Assembly: GCA_001825335.1 (NCBI GenBank)
Contig: MHWA01000015.1
Coordinates: 1 to 32,240, forward strand
Direction of reading: 5' to 3'
Length of the DNA: 32,240 nucleotides
Source of the DNA: Candidatus Zambryskibacteria bacterium RIFCSPLOWO2_01_FULL_35_19
Lineage (GTDB): Bacteria; Patescibacteriota; Minisyncoccia; Phycocordibacterales; WO2-35-19
In this document: positions 1 to 7,190 of the stretch, in pieces
Numbering within the stretch: position 1 is the stretch's first letter
How the letters are laid out: every line of letters starts with the position of its first letter
Notes under the pieces: model-generated
Told to the model about the DNA's origin: nothing
The model's input: only the letters and a program-made list of their open reading frames with translations
Databases searched by the model: none
Position numbers and translations under genes: made by a program

Positions 1-2
1 TC

Positions 3-59
3 GGTGGCAATATCAAAGAATTTCTCTCTCATCTTCTTTCTAAAACTTTAGGAAAATAG
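3..59 (+). CDS. Possible 3' end of an upstream gene (partial)
   Basis: One forward frame is open from the window edge to a TAG stop and ends ...KEFLSHLLSKTLGK. Codon use is ordinary for this genome and the stop lies just before the promoter of tRNA-Ala. The two other forward frames also stop within about 50 bases, so the reading is only plausible. Nothing identifies the product, and sequence upstream of the window would be needed to confirm it. Confidence 0.3.
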   Translation, partial: GGNIKEFLSHLLSKTLGK

Positions 60-61
60 TT

Positions 62-89
62 TTGTTTTTGTTTTAAAATATGTTATATT
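62..89 (+). promoter_or_regulatory. Promoter of tRNA-Ala
   Basis: A -35-like TTGTTT (62-67) is followed after 16 nt by an extended -10, TG-T-TATATT (81-89). The expected start of transcription is about 10 nt before the tRNA 5' end, which suits a short-leader tRNA transcript. Confidence 0.5.
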
Positions 90-105
90 CTTAATGCTTT
101 AAAGA

Positions 106-181
106 GGGCCGTTAGCTCATTTGGTAGAGCGCCTCATTTGCACTGAGGAGGTGGCGGGTTCGAATCCTGTACGGTCCACCA
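106..181 (+). tRNA. tRNA-Ala (anticodon UGC)
   Basis: A complete 76-nt cloverleaf can be drawn. The acceptor stem GGGCCGT pairs with ACGGTCC, the D stem is GCTC/GAGC, and the anticodon stem CCTCA/TGAGG encloses loop TTTGCAC with anticodon TGC. The T arm contains TTCGAAT, the discriminator is A, and CCA is encoded. The antisense of this gene produces the well-known spurious peptide in the minus-strand ORF at 117-383, which should not be annotated as a protein. Confidence 0.97.
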
Positions 182-413
182 CTACGCTATTTACGCTATG
201 CTCTAATAGCTTCGCGGTGTAAACACCACTTCTGCAACACGAAATACTCGCAATACGGAGTAGTGCCCCGCGAAGCGCTAATGCGCGAAGTGGGGAACTT
301 TCGCGGTGCAAGCACCACCACTTCGTCAATTTTTCCCTCATAAAAATAGTGCGAAGTGTCCCGCAAAGCTTTGATGAAATCAAGGCGACGTGGGATTATC
401 ATCTCACTTGTGG
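182..413. repeat. GC-rich, hairpin-rich intergenic tract between tRNA-Ala and GIY-YIG gene
   Basis: This stretch of about 230 nt holds no credible gene. It is visibly richer in G+C than its surroundings and built from repeated short units. TTCGCGGTGTAAACACCAC and TTCGCGGTGCAAGCACCAC are two near-copies, each with a GGTG/CACC hairpin. GCGC-TAAT-GCGC sits inside a CCCC/GGGG stem, and CGAAGTG recurs several times in both orientations. It may be a decayed or miniature element tied to the neighbouring tRNA or nuclease gene. Function is unknown. Confidence 0.5.
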
Positions 414-425
414 GATAATTTCTAT

Positions 426-665
426 ATGTATTATTGCTATATTTTAAAAAGCTTAAAAGATGAAAGTTTCTATATTGGTTCAACAAAAGATTTAAAAGAG
501 CGTCTTGTTAAACACAATAAAAAAGCTGTTAGGTATTCTTCTACCAAAGCCCCATTTAAATTAGTTTGGTATTCTGCATTTTTAAATAAAGAAAAAGCCG
601 TGAGTTTTGAGATGTATCTAAAATCAAGTTCTGGTTTTGCTTTTAGAAATAAAAGATTAATTTAG
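426..665 (+). CDS. Free-standing GIY-YIG (URI-type) endonuclease domain protein
   Basis: About 79 residues, covering essentially one GIY-YIG nuclease domain. The signature is CYIL near the N-terminus followed by YIGST, then LKERL with the conserved Arg, and FEMYLKS, which supplies the metal-binding Glu. No DNA-binding domain is fused. The ORF track starts 12 codons earlier, but MYYCYILK is the usual family start, and a GATAAT -10 element ends 6 nt before this ATG, suggesting a leaderless message. There is no SD. Free-standing proteins of this type are frequent in CPR genomes and their substrate is unknown. The position beside a tRNA and a hairpin-rich tract is compatible with a small mobile unit (inference). 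Confidence 0.85.
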   Translation: MYYCYILKSLKDESFYIGSTKDLKERLVKHNKKAVRYSSTKAPFKLVWYSAFLNKEKAVSFEMYLKSSSGFAFRNKRLI

Positions 666-684
666 GTTTATTTGTAACCACAAC

Positions 685-712
685 TTGACATTATATATAT
701 TTATTTTATATT
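685..712 (+). promoter_or_regulatory. Consensus sigma-70 promoter of secreted-protein cassette
   Basis: A perfect -35 TTGACA (685-690) is followed after 16 nt by TATATT (707-712). It is followed at once by GGAGGTGAT (720-728), a full-strength SD that fixes the ATG at 731. Such an SD is rare in this window. Confidence 0.7.
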
Positions 713-730
713 AAATAATGGAGGTGATAT

Positions 731-1123
731 ATGTTTATCATTGGAAACTGGTTTGCCAGAAAACTTTTCTTGCTCCTTGCTTTGTGGCTTCTCATTGTTT
801 GTTTTGGAGAAGCCGCTGTTCAAGGGCAAGAAACTCAAGGTCAGACTGTTGAGGAGTCTTTTAAAACTCCTGCAAATCAACCAGCAACTATAGCTGGTCT
901 GAGTCCAGAGGAAATCGAAGCTCAGGATGAAATGAACAGAGTGAAAAAAGCCAGAGCTGTTGGTTTGCCCGACAATGCCACATGGGTTCAGATATATGAA
1001 GAAGAGGTAGAAAACAAAACTTCTCCGCCGGAGAAAGTGAAGGAGGAATTAGCCAAGGCGAAGAATTTTTTTGTTTTGGTAAGACAGACCATTATCTACC
1101 CATTTCGTTCTTTGTCCCATTAA
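731..1123 (+). CDS. Small secreted protein of unknown function, SD-led
   Basis: 130 aa. The N-terminus is a clear export signal: a basic start (FARK), a hydrophobic core LFLLLALWLLIVCF, then GEAAVQGQE as a likely signal peptidase I region. A Cys is present, but the residue before it is Val, so a lipobox is unlikely. The mature part is about 100 residues, hydrophilic and charged, with LSPEEIEAQDE and PPEKVKEELAKAK predicted helical, and a hydrophobic patch near the end. No family is recognised. It has its own consensus promoter, a perfect SD GGAGGTGAT 2 nt before ATG, and a downstream hairpin, so it forms an isolated unit. Base composition is visibly more GC-rich than its neighbours, which may indicate transfer. 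Confidence 0.8.
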   Translation: MFIIGNWFARKLFLLLALWLLIVCFGEAAVQGQETQGQTVEESFKTPANQPATIAGLSPEEIEAQDEMNRVKKARAVGLPDNATWVQIYEEEVENKTSPPEKVKEELAKAKNFFVLVRQTIIYPFRSLSH

Positions 1124-1152
1124 AGTCACGAGGAGCTATGTTTCTCGTGGCT
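1124..1152 (+). terminator. Hairpin after the secreted-protein gene
   Basis: AGTCACGAG pairs with CTCGTGGCT (9 bp, one wobble) around an 11-nt loop, starting right after the stop codon and followed by a pyrimidine-rich CTCTCATTTTAT. The U-tract is weak, so it could be a terminator or an mRNA-stabilising end. Confidence 0.55.
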
Positions 1153-1211
1153 CTCTCATTTTATAGATTTTCTTGTTATTTTTAGTTGAATCTCTTATAA
1201 TTCAAGACAAG

Positions 1212-2510
1212 ATGTTTGGTATAGGCAACAAAAAAATATCAACTGAAAGCTACAAAGGGGTGCGGGATTTTTATCCACAAGATCAAGCAGTCCAGAATCA
1301 TATTTTTAAAATAATGAGAGAGGTGTCAGAGTCTTGGGGTTATGAGGAATATGGAGCATCTATTTTAGAACCATTAGAACTTTATAAATCAAAATCAAGC
1401 GAGGAAATAATCAAAGAGCAAATTTATTATTTTACTGATAGAGGAAATAGAGAGGTAGCTCTACGACCCGAAATGACTCCTACGGTAACAAGGATGATAG
1501 CGGCTAAGATACAAGAACTCCCTCTCCCTATCCGTTGGTACTCTATCCCCAATCTTTTTAGATACGAAAAACCTCAACGAGGGCGTCTGCGTGAGCATTG
1601 GCAACTCAATGTTGATTTGTTTGGAGTTTCAAGTATTTTAGCAGAGCTAGAAGTCATCTCTATGGCATATGACATAATGAAAAAGTTTGGAGCTGATGAA
1701 AAAGATTTTGAAATCAGGATAAATAATAGACTACTTTTAGATGATGTTTTCAAAAAAATAAAAATAAATGAAGATAAAAAACAGTTTGTTTATAGACTGA
1801 TAGATAAAAAAGAAAAATTTTCTGATGATGATTTTAGACATTCACTAGTGGTTTTGATAGGAAAAGAAAGTGCCGAAAAATTGTTAGAAAATCTTTATCT
1901 TGGTGAAGGTTTGCTAGTAACATTAAAAGAAAGTGAGGCGGCCAAAAATCTAAATGAAGTAGTCAATATTTTGCGGGATAGAGGAGTCTCTAATGTAGTC
2001 TTTACTCCTACACTTACTCGTGGTTTTGATTATTATACTGGGACTGTTTTTGAGGTTTTTGATACTAATAAAGAAAATCCGCGTTCTCTTTTTGGTGGTG
2101 GTCGGTATGATGATTTGATAGGAAGTTTTACTAATCAGAATGTTTCTGCTTTTGGTTTTGGTATGGGAGATGTGACTATGCGAGATTTTTTAGAGACTCA
2201 TAAATTATTGCCTGAAATAAATTCAACTGCTAGTCTTTGTATTTGTGTTGTTTCTAATACTGATATAGAAGAAATTTATAAAATAGCTAAAACTTTTAGA
2301 GAAGGTGGAGTCAATGTGGCTATTGATATTTCAGGCAAAAAGTTACCTGACCAACTCAAATCATTAGATAAAAGGCATATTCCGTTTGTGATGACTGTCG
2401 GTGAAGAAGAAATCAAAAATCAAAATTTTACTGTTAGAAATACAGAAACCAGAGAAGAAAAGTCAGGGAGTGTTGGTGACATTGTTAAATTTTTAGAAAA
2501 TATTCACTGA
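1212..2510 (+). CDS. hisS: Histidyl-tRNA synthetase
   Basis: Class II aminoacyl-tRNA synthetase that charges tRNA-His in the cytoplasm. Motif 1 lies around KGVRDFYPQD and the following helix. Motif 2 is visible as RPEMTPTVTRM then FRYEKPQRGRLREHWQLN. The two histidine-specific boxes appear as LTRGFDYYTGTVFEV and FGGGRYDDL, and motif 3 as FGFGMGDVTM. The C-terminus, from about STASLCICVV, is the anticodon-binding alpha/beta domain. About 432 aa from the chosen start, typical of HisRS. The track uses an upstream TTG; the ATG at 1212 is preferred because TATAAT (1196-1201) lies 10 nt before it, making the upstream codons non-transcribed. No SD. It ends in TGA, so UGA is a stop in this genome. 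Confidence 0.95.
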   Translation: MFGIGNKKISTESYKGVRDFYPQDQAVQNHIFKIMREVSESWGYEEYGASILEPLELYKSKSSEEIIKEQIYYFTDRGNREVALRPEMTPTVTRMIAAKIQELPLPIRWYSIPNLFRYEKPQRGRLREHWQLNVDLFGVSSILAELEVISMAYDIMKKFGADEKDFEIRINNRLLLDDVFKKIKINEDKKQFVYRLIDKKEKFSDDDFRHSLVVLIGKESAEKLLENLYLGEGLLVTLKESEAAKNLNEVVNILRDRGVSNVVFTPTLTRGFDYYTGTVFEVFDTNKENPRSLFGGGRYDDLIGSFTNQNVSAFGFGMGDVTMRDFLETHKLLPEINSTASLCICVVSNTDIEEIYKIAKTFREGGVNVAIDISGKKLPDQLKSLDKRHIPFVMTVGEEEIKNQNFTVRNTETREEKSGSVGDIVKFLENIH

Positions 2511-2577
2511 AATGCACGGATATTTTTCTGCTGAAAAATTCCTCGTGCTCGGCTCGTCAGCCTCGCAAGGCATTTCA
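2508..2577 (+). repeat. Nested hairpins after hisS, possible terminator
   Basis: An outer inverted repeat TGAAATGC/GCATTTCA spans 2508-2577. Inside it GCACG (2514-2518) pairs with CGTGC (2544-2548), enclosing ATTTTTC-TGCT-GAAAAAT. No clean U-tract follows. It fills the hisS/exonuclease gap and may end or stabilise the hisS message. Confidence 0.5.
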
Positions 2578-2611
2578 TTAAACATTTTCTAAAAATTTAA
2601 GAAATTTATTT

Positions 2612-3193
2612 ATGCGCAAAGTAGTTTTTGACATAGAGACTTCAAATATTTTTCAAGATGTAGGGTCAAATGATCCGGTTGATTTGGATATATCAGTGGT
2701 TTGTGTTTATGAATATGAAAATGATAAATATAGCTCTTTTACAGAGGAGCAATTTGGTGACCTTTGGAAAATTATTGAAAGGACAGATATGTTTATTACT
2801 TACAACGGAGATCATTTTGATATTCCCCTTCTCAACAAATATTATCCCGGTGATTTGTTTAAAATAAAAAGTTTAGATCTTTTAAAAGAATTGCGTGAGT
2901 CTGCCGGTAGAAGAATGAAGTTGGATCAGATAGCCGAAGGGACTTTTGGTATAGGTAAAAGTGGCGGTGGTCTAGATGCAGTCAAATGGTGGAGAGAAGG
3001 TAAAATAGAGAAGGTTATAAAATATTGTCTAGATGATGTTCGTATCACTAAAGATGCATATGAATATGCTTTAAAAAACGGCAAACTTATTTTTAAAGAG
3101 GGTCCAAATTTAAACGAAGTCAAGTTAGATACTTCAAAATGGGAAACTTCTACTTCATCTTCTTCTGCTCTTAACCACACTCTTCCATTTTAA
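2612..3193 (+). CDS. DEDD-type 3'-5' exonuclease (RNase H-like, YprB family)
   Basis: 193 aa. It belongs to the DnaQ-like exonuclease superfamily. Motif I is DIET (D7, E9), motif II is YNGDHFDIPLL (D70), and motif III is YCLDDV (Y138-x3-D142), giving the DEDDy metal-binding set. This matches the compact RNase_H-like exonuclease domain seen in YprB-type proteins. The C-terminus after about residue 165 is Ser/Thr-rich and probably disordered. Likely acts on single-stranded nucleic acid in the cytoplasm, in repair or RNA turnover; the substrate cannot be told from sequence. No SD precedes the ATG. Confidence 0.8.
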   Translation: MRKVVFDIETSNIFQDVGSNDPVDLDISVVCVYEYENDKYSSFTEEQFGDLWKIIERTDMFITYNGDHFDIPLLNKYYPGDLFKIKSLDLLKELRESAGRRMKLDQIAEGTFGIGKSGGGLDAVKWWREGKIEKVIKYCLDDVRITKDAYEYALKNGKLIFKEGPNLNEVKLDTSKWETSTSSSSALNHTLPF

Positions 3194-3211
3194 CCAATCA
3201 ACAAATAGATA

Positions 3212-3220
3212 TGGTATAAT
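3212..3220 (+). promoter_or_regulatory. Extended -10 promoter of dsbA-like gene
   Basis: TG-G-TATAAT lies 28 nt before the ATG at 3249, predicting a leader of about 20 nt that contains no SD. Confidence 0.5.
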
Positions 3221-3248
3221 TTAGATACTTAAAAATAATCCAAATATT

Positions 3249-3953
3249 ATGTCTGAAAAAATATCACTTCCTTTGTCAATTATCATCGCCGGACTCCTTA
3301 TCGCTGGAGGTATTTATTGGAATGGCAAAATCACCAAAGAAAATCCTACTCCTACCCAAAGACAGCAACTAACTTCTGAAAATATTGCTGAAACTATTCG
3401 TCCCATTGATGTTAATGACCATATTTTAGGAAGTTCAGATGCTAGGATTTTGGTGGTTGAATATTCAGATACCGAATGTCCATTTTGTAAAATATTTCAT
3501 AACACTATGCTCACTATTATGCAAGAATACGGCAAAGAAGAAAAAGTAGCTTGGGTTTATAGACATTTCCCTATCGCTGAACTTCACTCCAAATCTTTTA
3601 ATGAGGCGGTAGCTCAAGAATGCGCTGGCAATCTCGGTGGCAACAGCAAGTTTTGGGAATATACCAACAAGCTTTATGAAGTTACTCCATCAAATAATGA
3701 TTTAGATCCAGCCGAACTTACCAAAATAGCCACAGAAGTCGGACTATCTTCTACTGCTTTTAATGTTTGTTTAGAAAGTGGAGAATTTGACCCTAAAGTA
3801 AATTTTGATATTCAAAACGCTCAAGAAATCGGCATCACTGGCACTCCACACAGTATCATCATAGATACTAAAACAAACGAGTACCACACTATTGAAGGAG
3901 CTTATCCTTACATCCAAATCAAAACCGCTATTGATTTGATTTTAAGTCAATAA
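3249..3953 (+). CDS. Membrane-anchored DsbA-like thiol-disulfide oxidoreductase
   Basis: 234 aa. An N-terminal hydrophobic segment (about residues 7-24, ISLPLSIIIAGLLIAGGIYW) acts as signal anchor. It is followed by a Pro/Gln/Thr linker and a thioredoxin-fold domain of the Thioredoxin_4/DsbA class. The redox site is C77-P-F-C80 (DTECPFCK), and the cis-Pro loop is TGTP (197-200). Two further Cys (in AQEC and FNVC) lie in the helical insertion. Its role is disulfide formation or exchange in proteins outside the membrane. No DsbB/VKOR partner is in the window. The 3' end overlaps the convergent helicase gene by 12 bp. Confidence 0.9.
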   Translation: MSEKISLPLSIIIAGLLIAGGIYWNGKITKENPTPTQRQQLTSENIAETIRPIDVNDHILGSSDARILVVEYSDTECPFCKIFHNTMLTIMQEYGKEEKVAWVYRHFPIAELHSKSFNEAVAQECAGNLGGNSKFWEYTNKLYEVTPSNNDLDPAELTKIATEVGLSSTAFNVCLESGEFDPKVNFDIQNAQEIGITGTPHSIIIDTKTNEYHTIEGAYPYIQIKTAIDLILSQ

Positions 3954-6875
3954 TTTTCTGTATCCACAATACTGGCAATCTTTATCATCACAGATGTTGG
4001 TGAGGAAGTCTCCTGACCAGACATTTTTTATTAGGTTTGTTATCTCATTTTTTACTCTTTCGGTATCAGTATTTTCTATTGGTAAAGAAACTATCGGACA
4101 ACGACCATTGCTATCAGGTTTTATAAAGATTAAAGCTGGTTCTATAAATTTGTTTTTGAATTTAGAACTCTCTTCTAAAAGTATTTTATAAAAAATAAGC
4201 TGGCGGAAATAATTATCATCGCCATTGGCAGTCTCACCTTTTATAGCATTTAGACTCAAAGATTTTCTGGTTTTGTAATCATAGATAAAAATTTTGTTTT
4301 CTTGTTCTCTTATCACATCCAATTTCCCATGAAGTTTTATTTCTATTTTTTCACTGTTTTTGATAGAAGATTGATAGGAAAAATAATTTTCTACCCAACT
4401 TTCAGTAGAGACTTTACCTGCCTCCTTAAAATGCTCCACTAGAGCTAAAGCTACTATTGGTGCATCTGCTACTAGTTCTTCTAAAACGGTTTCTTTTTCT
4501 AAAAGTGGTAGTAGTGAATATCTAAAATATTCATTTACGGTATCAATGATTATTTTTTCTATTTGTTTGATTTTTTTATTTTTACTTTGCCAAATATTAG
4601 ACATAGCTTCATGCATAGCATTACCTTTTTCGGAGTTAGCGTTTGGAGCTTCTGGTATTTTTAAAATACTTTTATAGAAAAATTTGTTTGGACAATCCAT
4701 AAAGTGATTTAAGGCGGTGACAGAGAGGCCTTTTTCGAGCAGGACTTGTTTGGCATATTCTATCTTTTCTTGATTTTGTTTGGCTTCTATTTTGGTTAAA
4801 TTTCTTTTTATATTTACTTTATTTGTTTTTTCAAGTTTTATTTTTTTGATGAAGTTTTGATCGAGTTCGTCTATAAAACGTAGTGGAGTCATAACTTTAC
4901 CAAGATTGTCTTCATTATGAAAACTGATGGAGACGTGTTTTTTAGCTCTAGTAAGACCGACATAAAAAAGACGTCTTTCGTCACGAATATTATCATCCAT
5001 CTTTTTTTCTTTTGGTAAAACAAAATAAGAGTTATGATTTTTTTTGATCCAAGATTCTTCTACTGCATAAGGCAAAAAAACATAATCAAATTCCAAACCT
5101 TTAGAGCTATGAGCTGTCATTATTGTGATTTGGGATAAAGCTTGACCCGTGTTTATTTTAATGGTGCGTCTTTCAGCAGATTTTTTATAAGCCAACAATG
5201 CTTCAATTAAAATTTTTGGGTCTTCAATTTTTTCAGTTTTAGTCAAATCTTCAGCCAGACTAATTATGCCCCGCCAAACTTCTGTCCCAATGGGACTACA
5301 AATCACCATATGAGTAAAACCAGATAAATCTGCTACTAGATAAAGAAATTCCAAAGGGGCAGTATCTGTCAGTTTTTTTTGTATTTTAAAAAGTATAGGG
5401 ATTTCTTTTTCTATTTCAGCCATTTTTCCACTTTTAATAAGCTTTATTAATCTTGTTTGTTTGGCAAAATCTAAATCCCATAATCCTGAAACAAGAGTTT
5501 GAGCCAAAGCTTCGATGTTTCCTGGATCTCTAAAAAAATCTAGAAGTGAAAAATAAAGAGCACCTACTGGATGTGAAAATATATTTGCTCCCCTCTCTGC
5601 TTTAGCTGGGATATCATTTGCTTCAAGTATAGAAAATATTTTTGCTACTTCACTATTTTTACGGACGATGATGGCGATACTGCTGTCCTTACTTTCTTTT
5701 AAAATTTTTTGGAGGTTTTTTACCAAATAAGTTTCTTCTGTTTCTAGATTTGGAGCAATCACTAAATCTAAAGGATTGGCTACCTCTTTTGTTCCTGATT
5801 TAAGTTTTGTGCGTAGGTCAAAATGTTCCCCTTCTTTATAGTTTTGTTCAATCATTTTAAATGAAGTGTCTAAAATGTATTGATGAGATCTATAGTTGTC
5901 TACCAAAGAAATAATTTTCATTTGATCCCATGTTTTTTGGAAATTTAAAAAGTTTTCAATTGAAGCTCCTTGAAATCGATAAATAGCTTGTTTTTCGTCT
6001 CCTACTACAAATAGATTTGGAGTCTCAAAAAAATCTGCGATAGTTTTTACGATAAGGTTTTGAGCATCATTAGTATCTTGGTGCTCGTCTAGAAGAATAT
6101 ATAAAAATTTTTCTTGCAGACTTTGAAGTAAAAGTTCATCTTTACGTAAAGCTTGAAGTAATTCAAAAATTAAATCATCAAAATCAATTTTTCTCTCTTC
6201 CGTTTTCTTTTTTTCATAATTTTCATAAACATCAGCAAAGAGAATGGTCCTTTCGGCTTTTTTGATATGAGTTAAAGCTTCTGCTTTTAATCCTCCTTTA
6301 CTTTTGCCACGAGTTGATATTGAATCTGGGCTATTTTTTATTCTCTCTATTTCATCTTGAGCAAAACTTTTGAGTATTTCAGGTGTCCAAGCTTCTTGTT
6401 TGGCGTCACTAATCGCTCCAATTATTTTAGCAATATAAAAATCAGGGTCTCCTATGGGTCTTAGTTTATTAAATTTTTTTTCATTTAAAATATTTCGCAA
6501 AAGCTGTTCTGTCTCTATGTCAGTAATTTGTTTGGATTTAGATAGATGTGCGAAATGGTCCTGAAATTCAGCGATGACACTGGCTGCAAAGCCATGAAAG
6601 GTGTGTATTGGCACTTCTAGGGCTCTATTTCCGATTATTTTGCGGAGTTTGACTCTCATAGCTTTGGCTCCGGCTTCAGTGAAAGTAAGAGCCAAGATTC
6701 CAGATGGCGGAGTATCTGTTTTAAGTAAAATATTTGCAATTCGTAGAGTTAAAATAGTGGTTTTGCCAGTCCCTGGTCCTGCCACTACCATAACTGGTCC
6801 TTCTATAGCATCCACTACTTCTTTTTGTTTAGGGTTTAGTTTGGCGTATTCTTCTTTAAATTTTTTGGTGATCAT
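3942..6875 (-). CDS. UvrD/PcrA-like superfamily 1 helicase fused to a Cys-cluster PD-(D/E)XK nuclease
   Basis: 977 aa. The helicase part has a Q-motif (LNPKQKEVV), Walker A AGPGTGKTT (32-40), motif II DEHQDT (263-268), motif III GDEKQAIYRF (292-301), motif IV NYRS (327-330), TAHSSKGLEFDYVF and FYVGLTRAKK. The last ~260 residues form a RecB/AddB-type nuclease: CPNKFFY, HEAM, GKLDV and IYDYKT. A C-terminal C962-x4-C967-x2-C970 cluster, together with the Cys of CPNKFF, matches the Fe-S staple of AddB-like nucleases. The expected role is double-strand end processing or repair as a single-chain AddAB/AdnAB-like enzyme. TG-T-TAATAT ends 6 nt before the ATG, so the message may be leaderless. Confidence 0.9.
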   Translation of the reverse strand: MITKKFKEEYAKLNPKQKEVVDAIEGPVMVVAGPGTGKTTILTLRIANILLKTDTPPSGILALTFTEAGAKAMRVKLRKIIGNRALEVPIHTFHGFAASVIAEFQDHFAHLSKSKQITDIETEQLLRNILNEKKFNKLRPIGDPDFYIAKIIGAISDAKQEAWTPEILKSFAQDEIERIKNSPDSISTRGKSKGGLKAEALTHIKKAERTILFADVYENYEKKKTEERKIDFDDLIFELLQALRKDELLLQSLQEKFLYILLDEHQDTNDAQNLIVKTIADFFETPNLFVVGDEKQAIYRFQGASIENFLNFQKTWDQMKIISLVDNYRSHQYILDTSFKMIEQNYKEGEHFDLRTKLKSGTKEVANPLDLVIAPNLETEETYLVKNLQKILKESKDSSIAIIVRKNSEVAKIFSILEANDIPAKAERGANIFSHPVGALYFSLLDFFRDPGNIEALAQTLVSGLWDLDFAKQTRLIKLIKSGKMAEIEKEIPILFKIQKKLTDTAPLEFLYLVADLSGFTHMVICSPIGTEVWRGIISLAEDLTKTEKIEDPKILIEALLAYKKSAERRTIKINTGQALSQITIMTAHSSKGLEFDYVFLPYAVEESWIKKNHNSYFVLPKEKKMDDNIRDERRLFYVGLTRAKKHVSISFHNEDNLGKVMTPLRFIDELDQNFIKKIKLEKTNKVNIKRNLTKIEAKQNQEKIEYAKQVLLEKGLSVTALNHFMDCPNKFFYKSILKIPEAPNANSEKGNAMHEAMSNIWQSKNKKIKQIEKIIIDTVNEYFRYSLLPLLEKETVLEELVADAPIVALALVEHFKEAGKVSTESWVENYFSYQSSIKNSEKIEIKLHGKLDVIREQENKIFIYDYKTRKSLSLNAIKGETANGDDNYFRQLIFYKILLEESSKFKNKFIEPALIFIKPDSNGRCPIVSLPIENTDTERVKNEITNLIKNVWSGDFLTNICDDKDCQYCGYRKLLT

Positions 6876-7190
6876 AAATCTATATTAACACAAGGAAGCT
6901 TTTTCCCAGAGGGTGACCCTTGAAGATTTTGCCCCAAAGGGTCACCCTTAAATTTCAAACCTCACCTATAATACAAAGGAGGGTTCCCCTTCTTCATTAA
7001 AAAAGTGTGGTGTAGTTTTGTTGATGGTGTTCAAAATACAATGGTTACCATTGTTTTAAATCTGGTTAAGTATCCCAAGGGTCAACCCTTGTAAGATTAT
7101 TCCAGTATATTTTTGCTAATATTAATAAAGCTCTTTGGTCGGAGTAAATAATCTAGCTAATTTTACTAAAATTGATATATTTATAATATT
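6876..7190. repeat. Palindrome-rich intergenic region upstream of the siderophore-synthetase-like gene
   Basis: About 315 nt without a gene. It holds three versions of one palindrome, AGGGTGACCCT (6910-6920), AAGGGTCACCCTT (6937-6949) and CAAGGGTCAACCCTTG (7076-7091), plus ACAATGGTTACCATTGT (7038-7054). It also holds one copy of a 40-nt dispersed repeat (6975-7014). The palindromes could be operator sites or hairpins. The uvrD-like promoter is at the left edge, and an extended -10 TG-A-TATATT for the next gene is at 7173-7181. Confidence 0.6.
6975..7014 (+). repeat. Dispersed 40-nt repeat, copy 1
   Basis: An AAGGAGGG-TTC-CCCTTCTT hairpin is followed by CATTAAAAAAGTGTGGTGTA. It is nearly identical to 20303-20342, with only a couple of substitutions. 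Both copies are intergenic. A related A/T-cored palindrome with ACACCAC-type arms occurs next to the 16S end (31480-31513). Confidence 0.75.

Noticed and set aside
117-383. Minus-strand ORF ending ...DRTGFEPATSSVQMRRSTK
   Set aside because: It is the antisense translation of tRNA-Ala, a common spurious annotation.
182-413. CRISPR array in the repeated tract
   Set aside because: Repeats are irregular, short and of both orientations, spacers are not uniform, and no cas gene is present.
196-486. Minus-strand ORF of 96 aa
   Set aside because: It lies across the hairpin tract and the antisense of the GIY-YIG gene, with no domain or start signal.
1173-1211. Upstream TTG start for hisS
   Set aside because: A TATAAT lies between it and the ATG at 1212, and HisRS homology begins only after that ATG.
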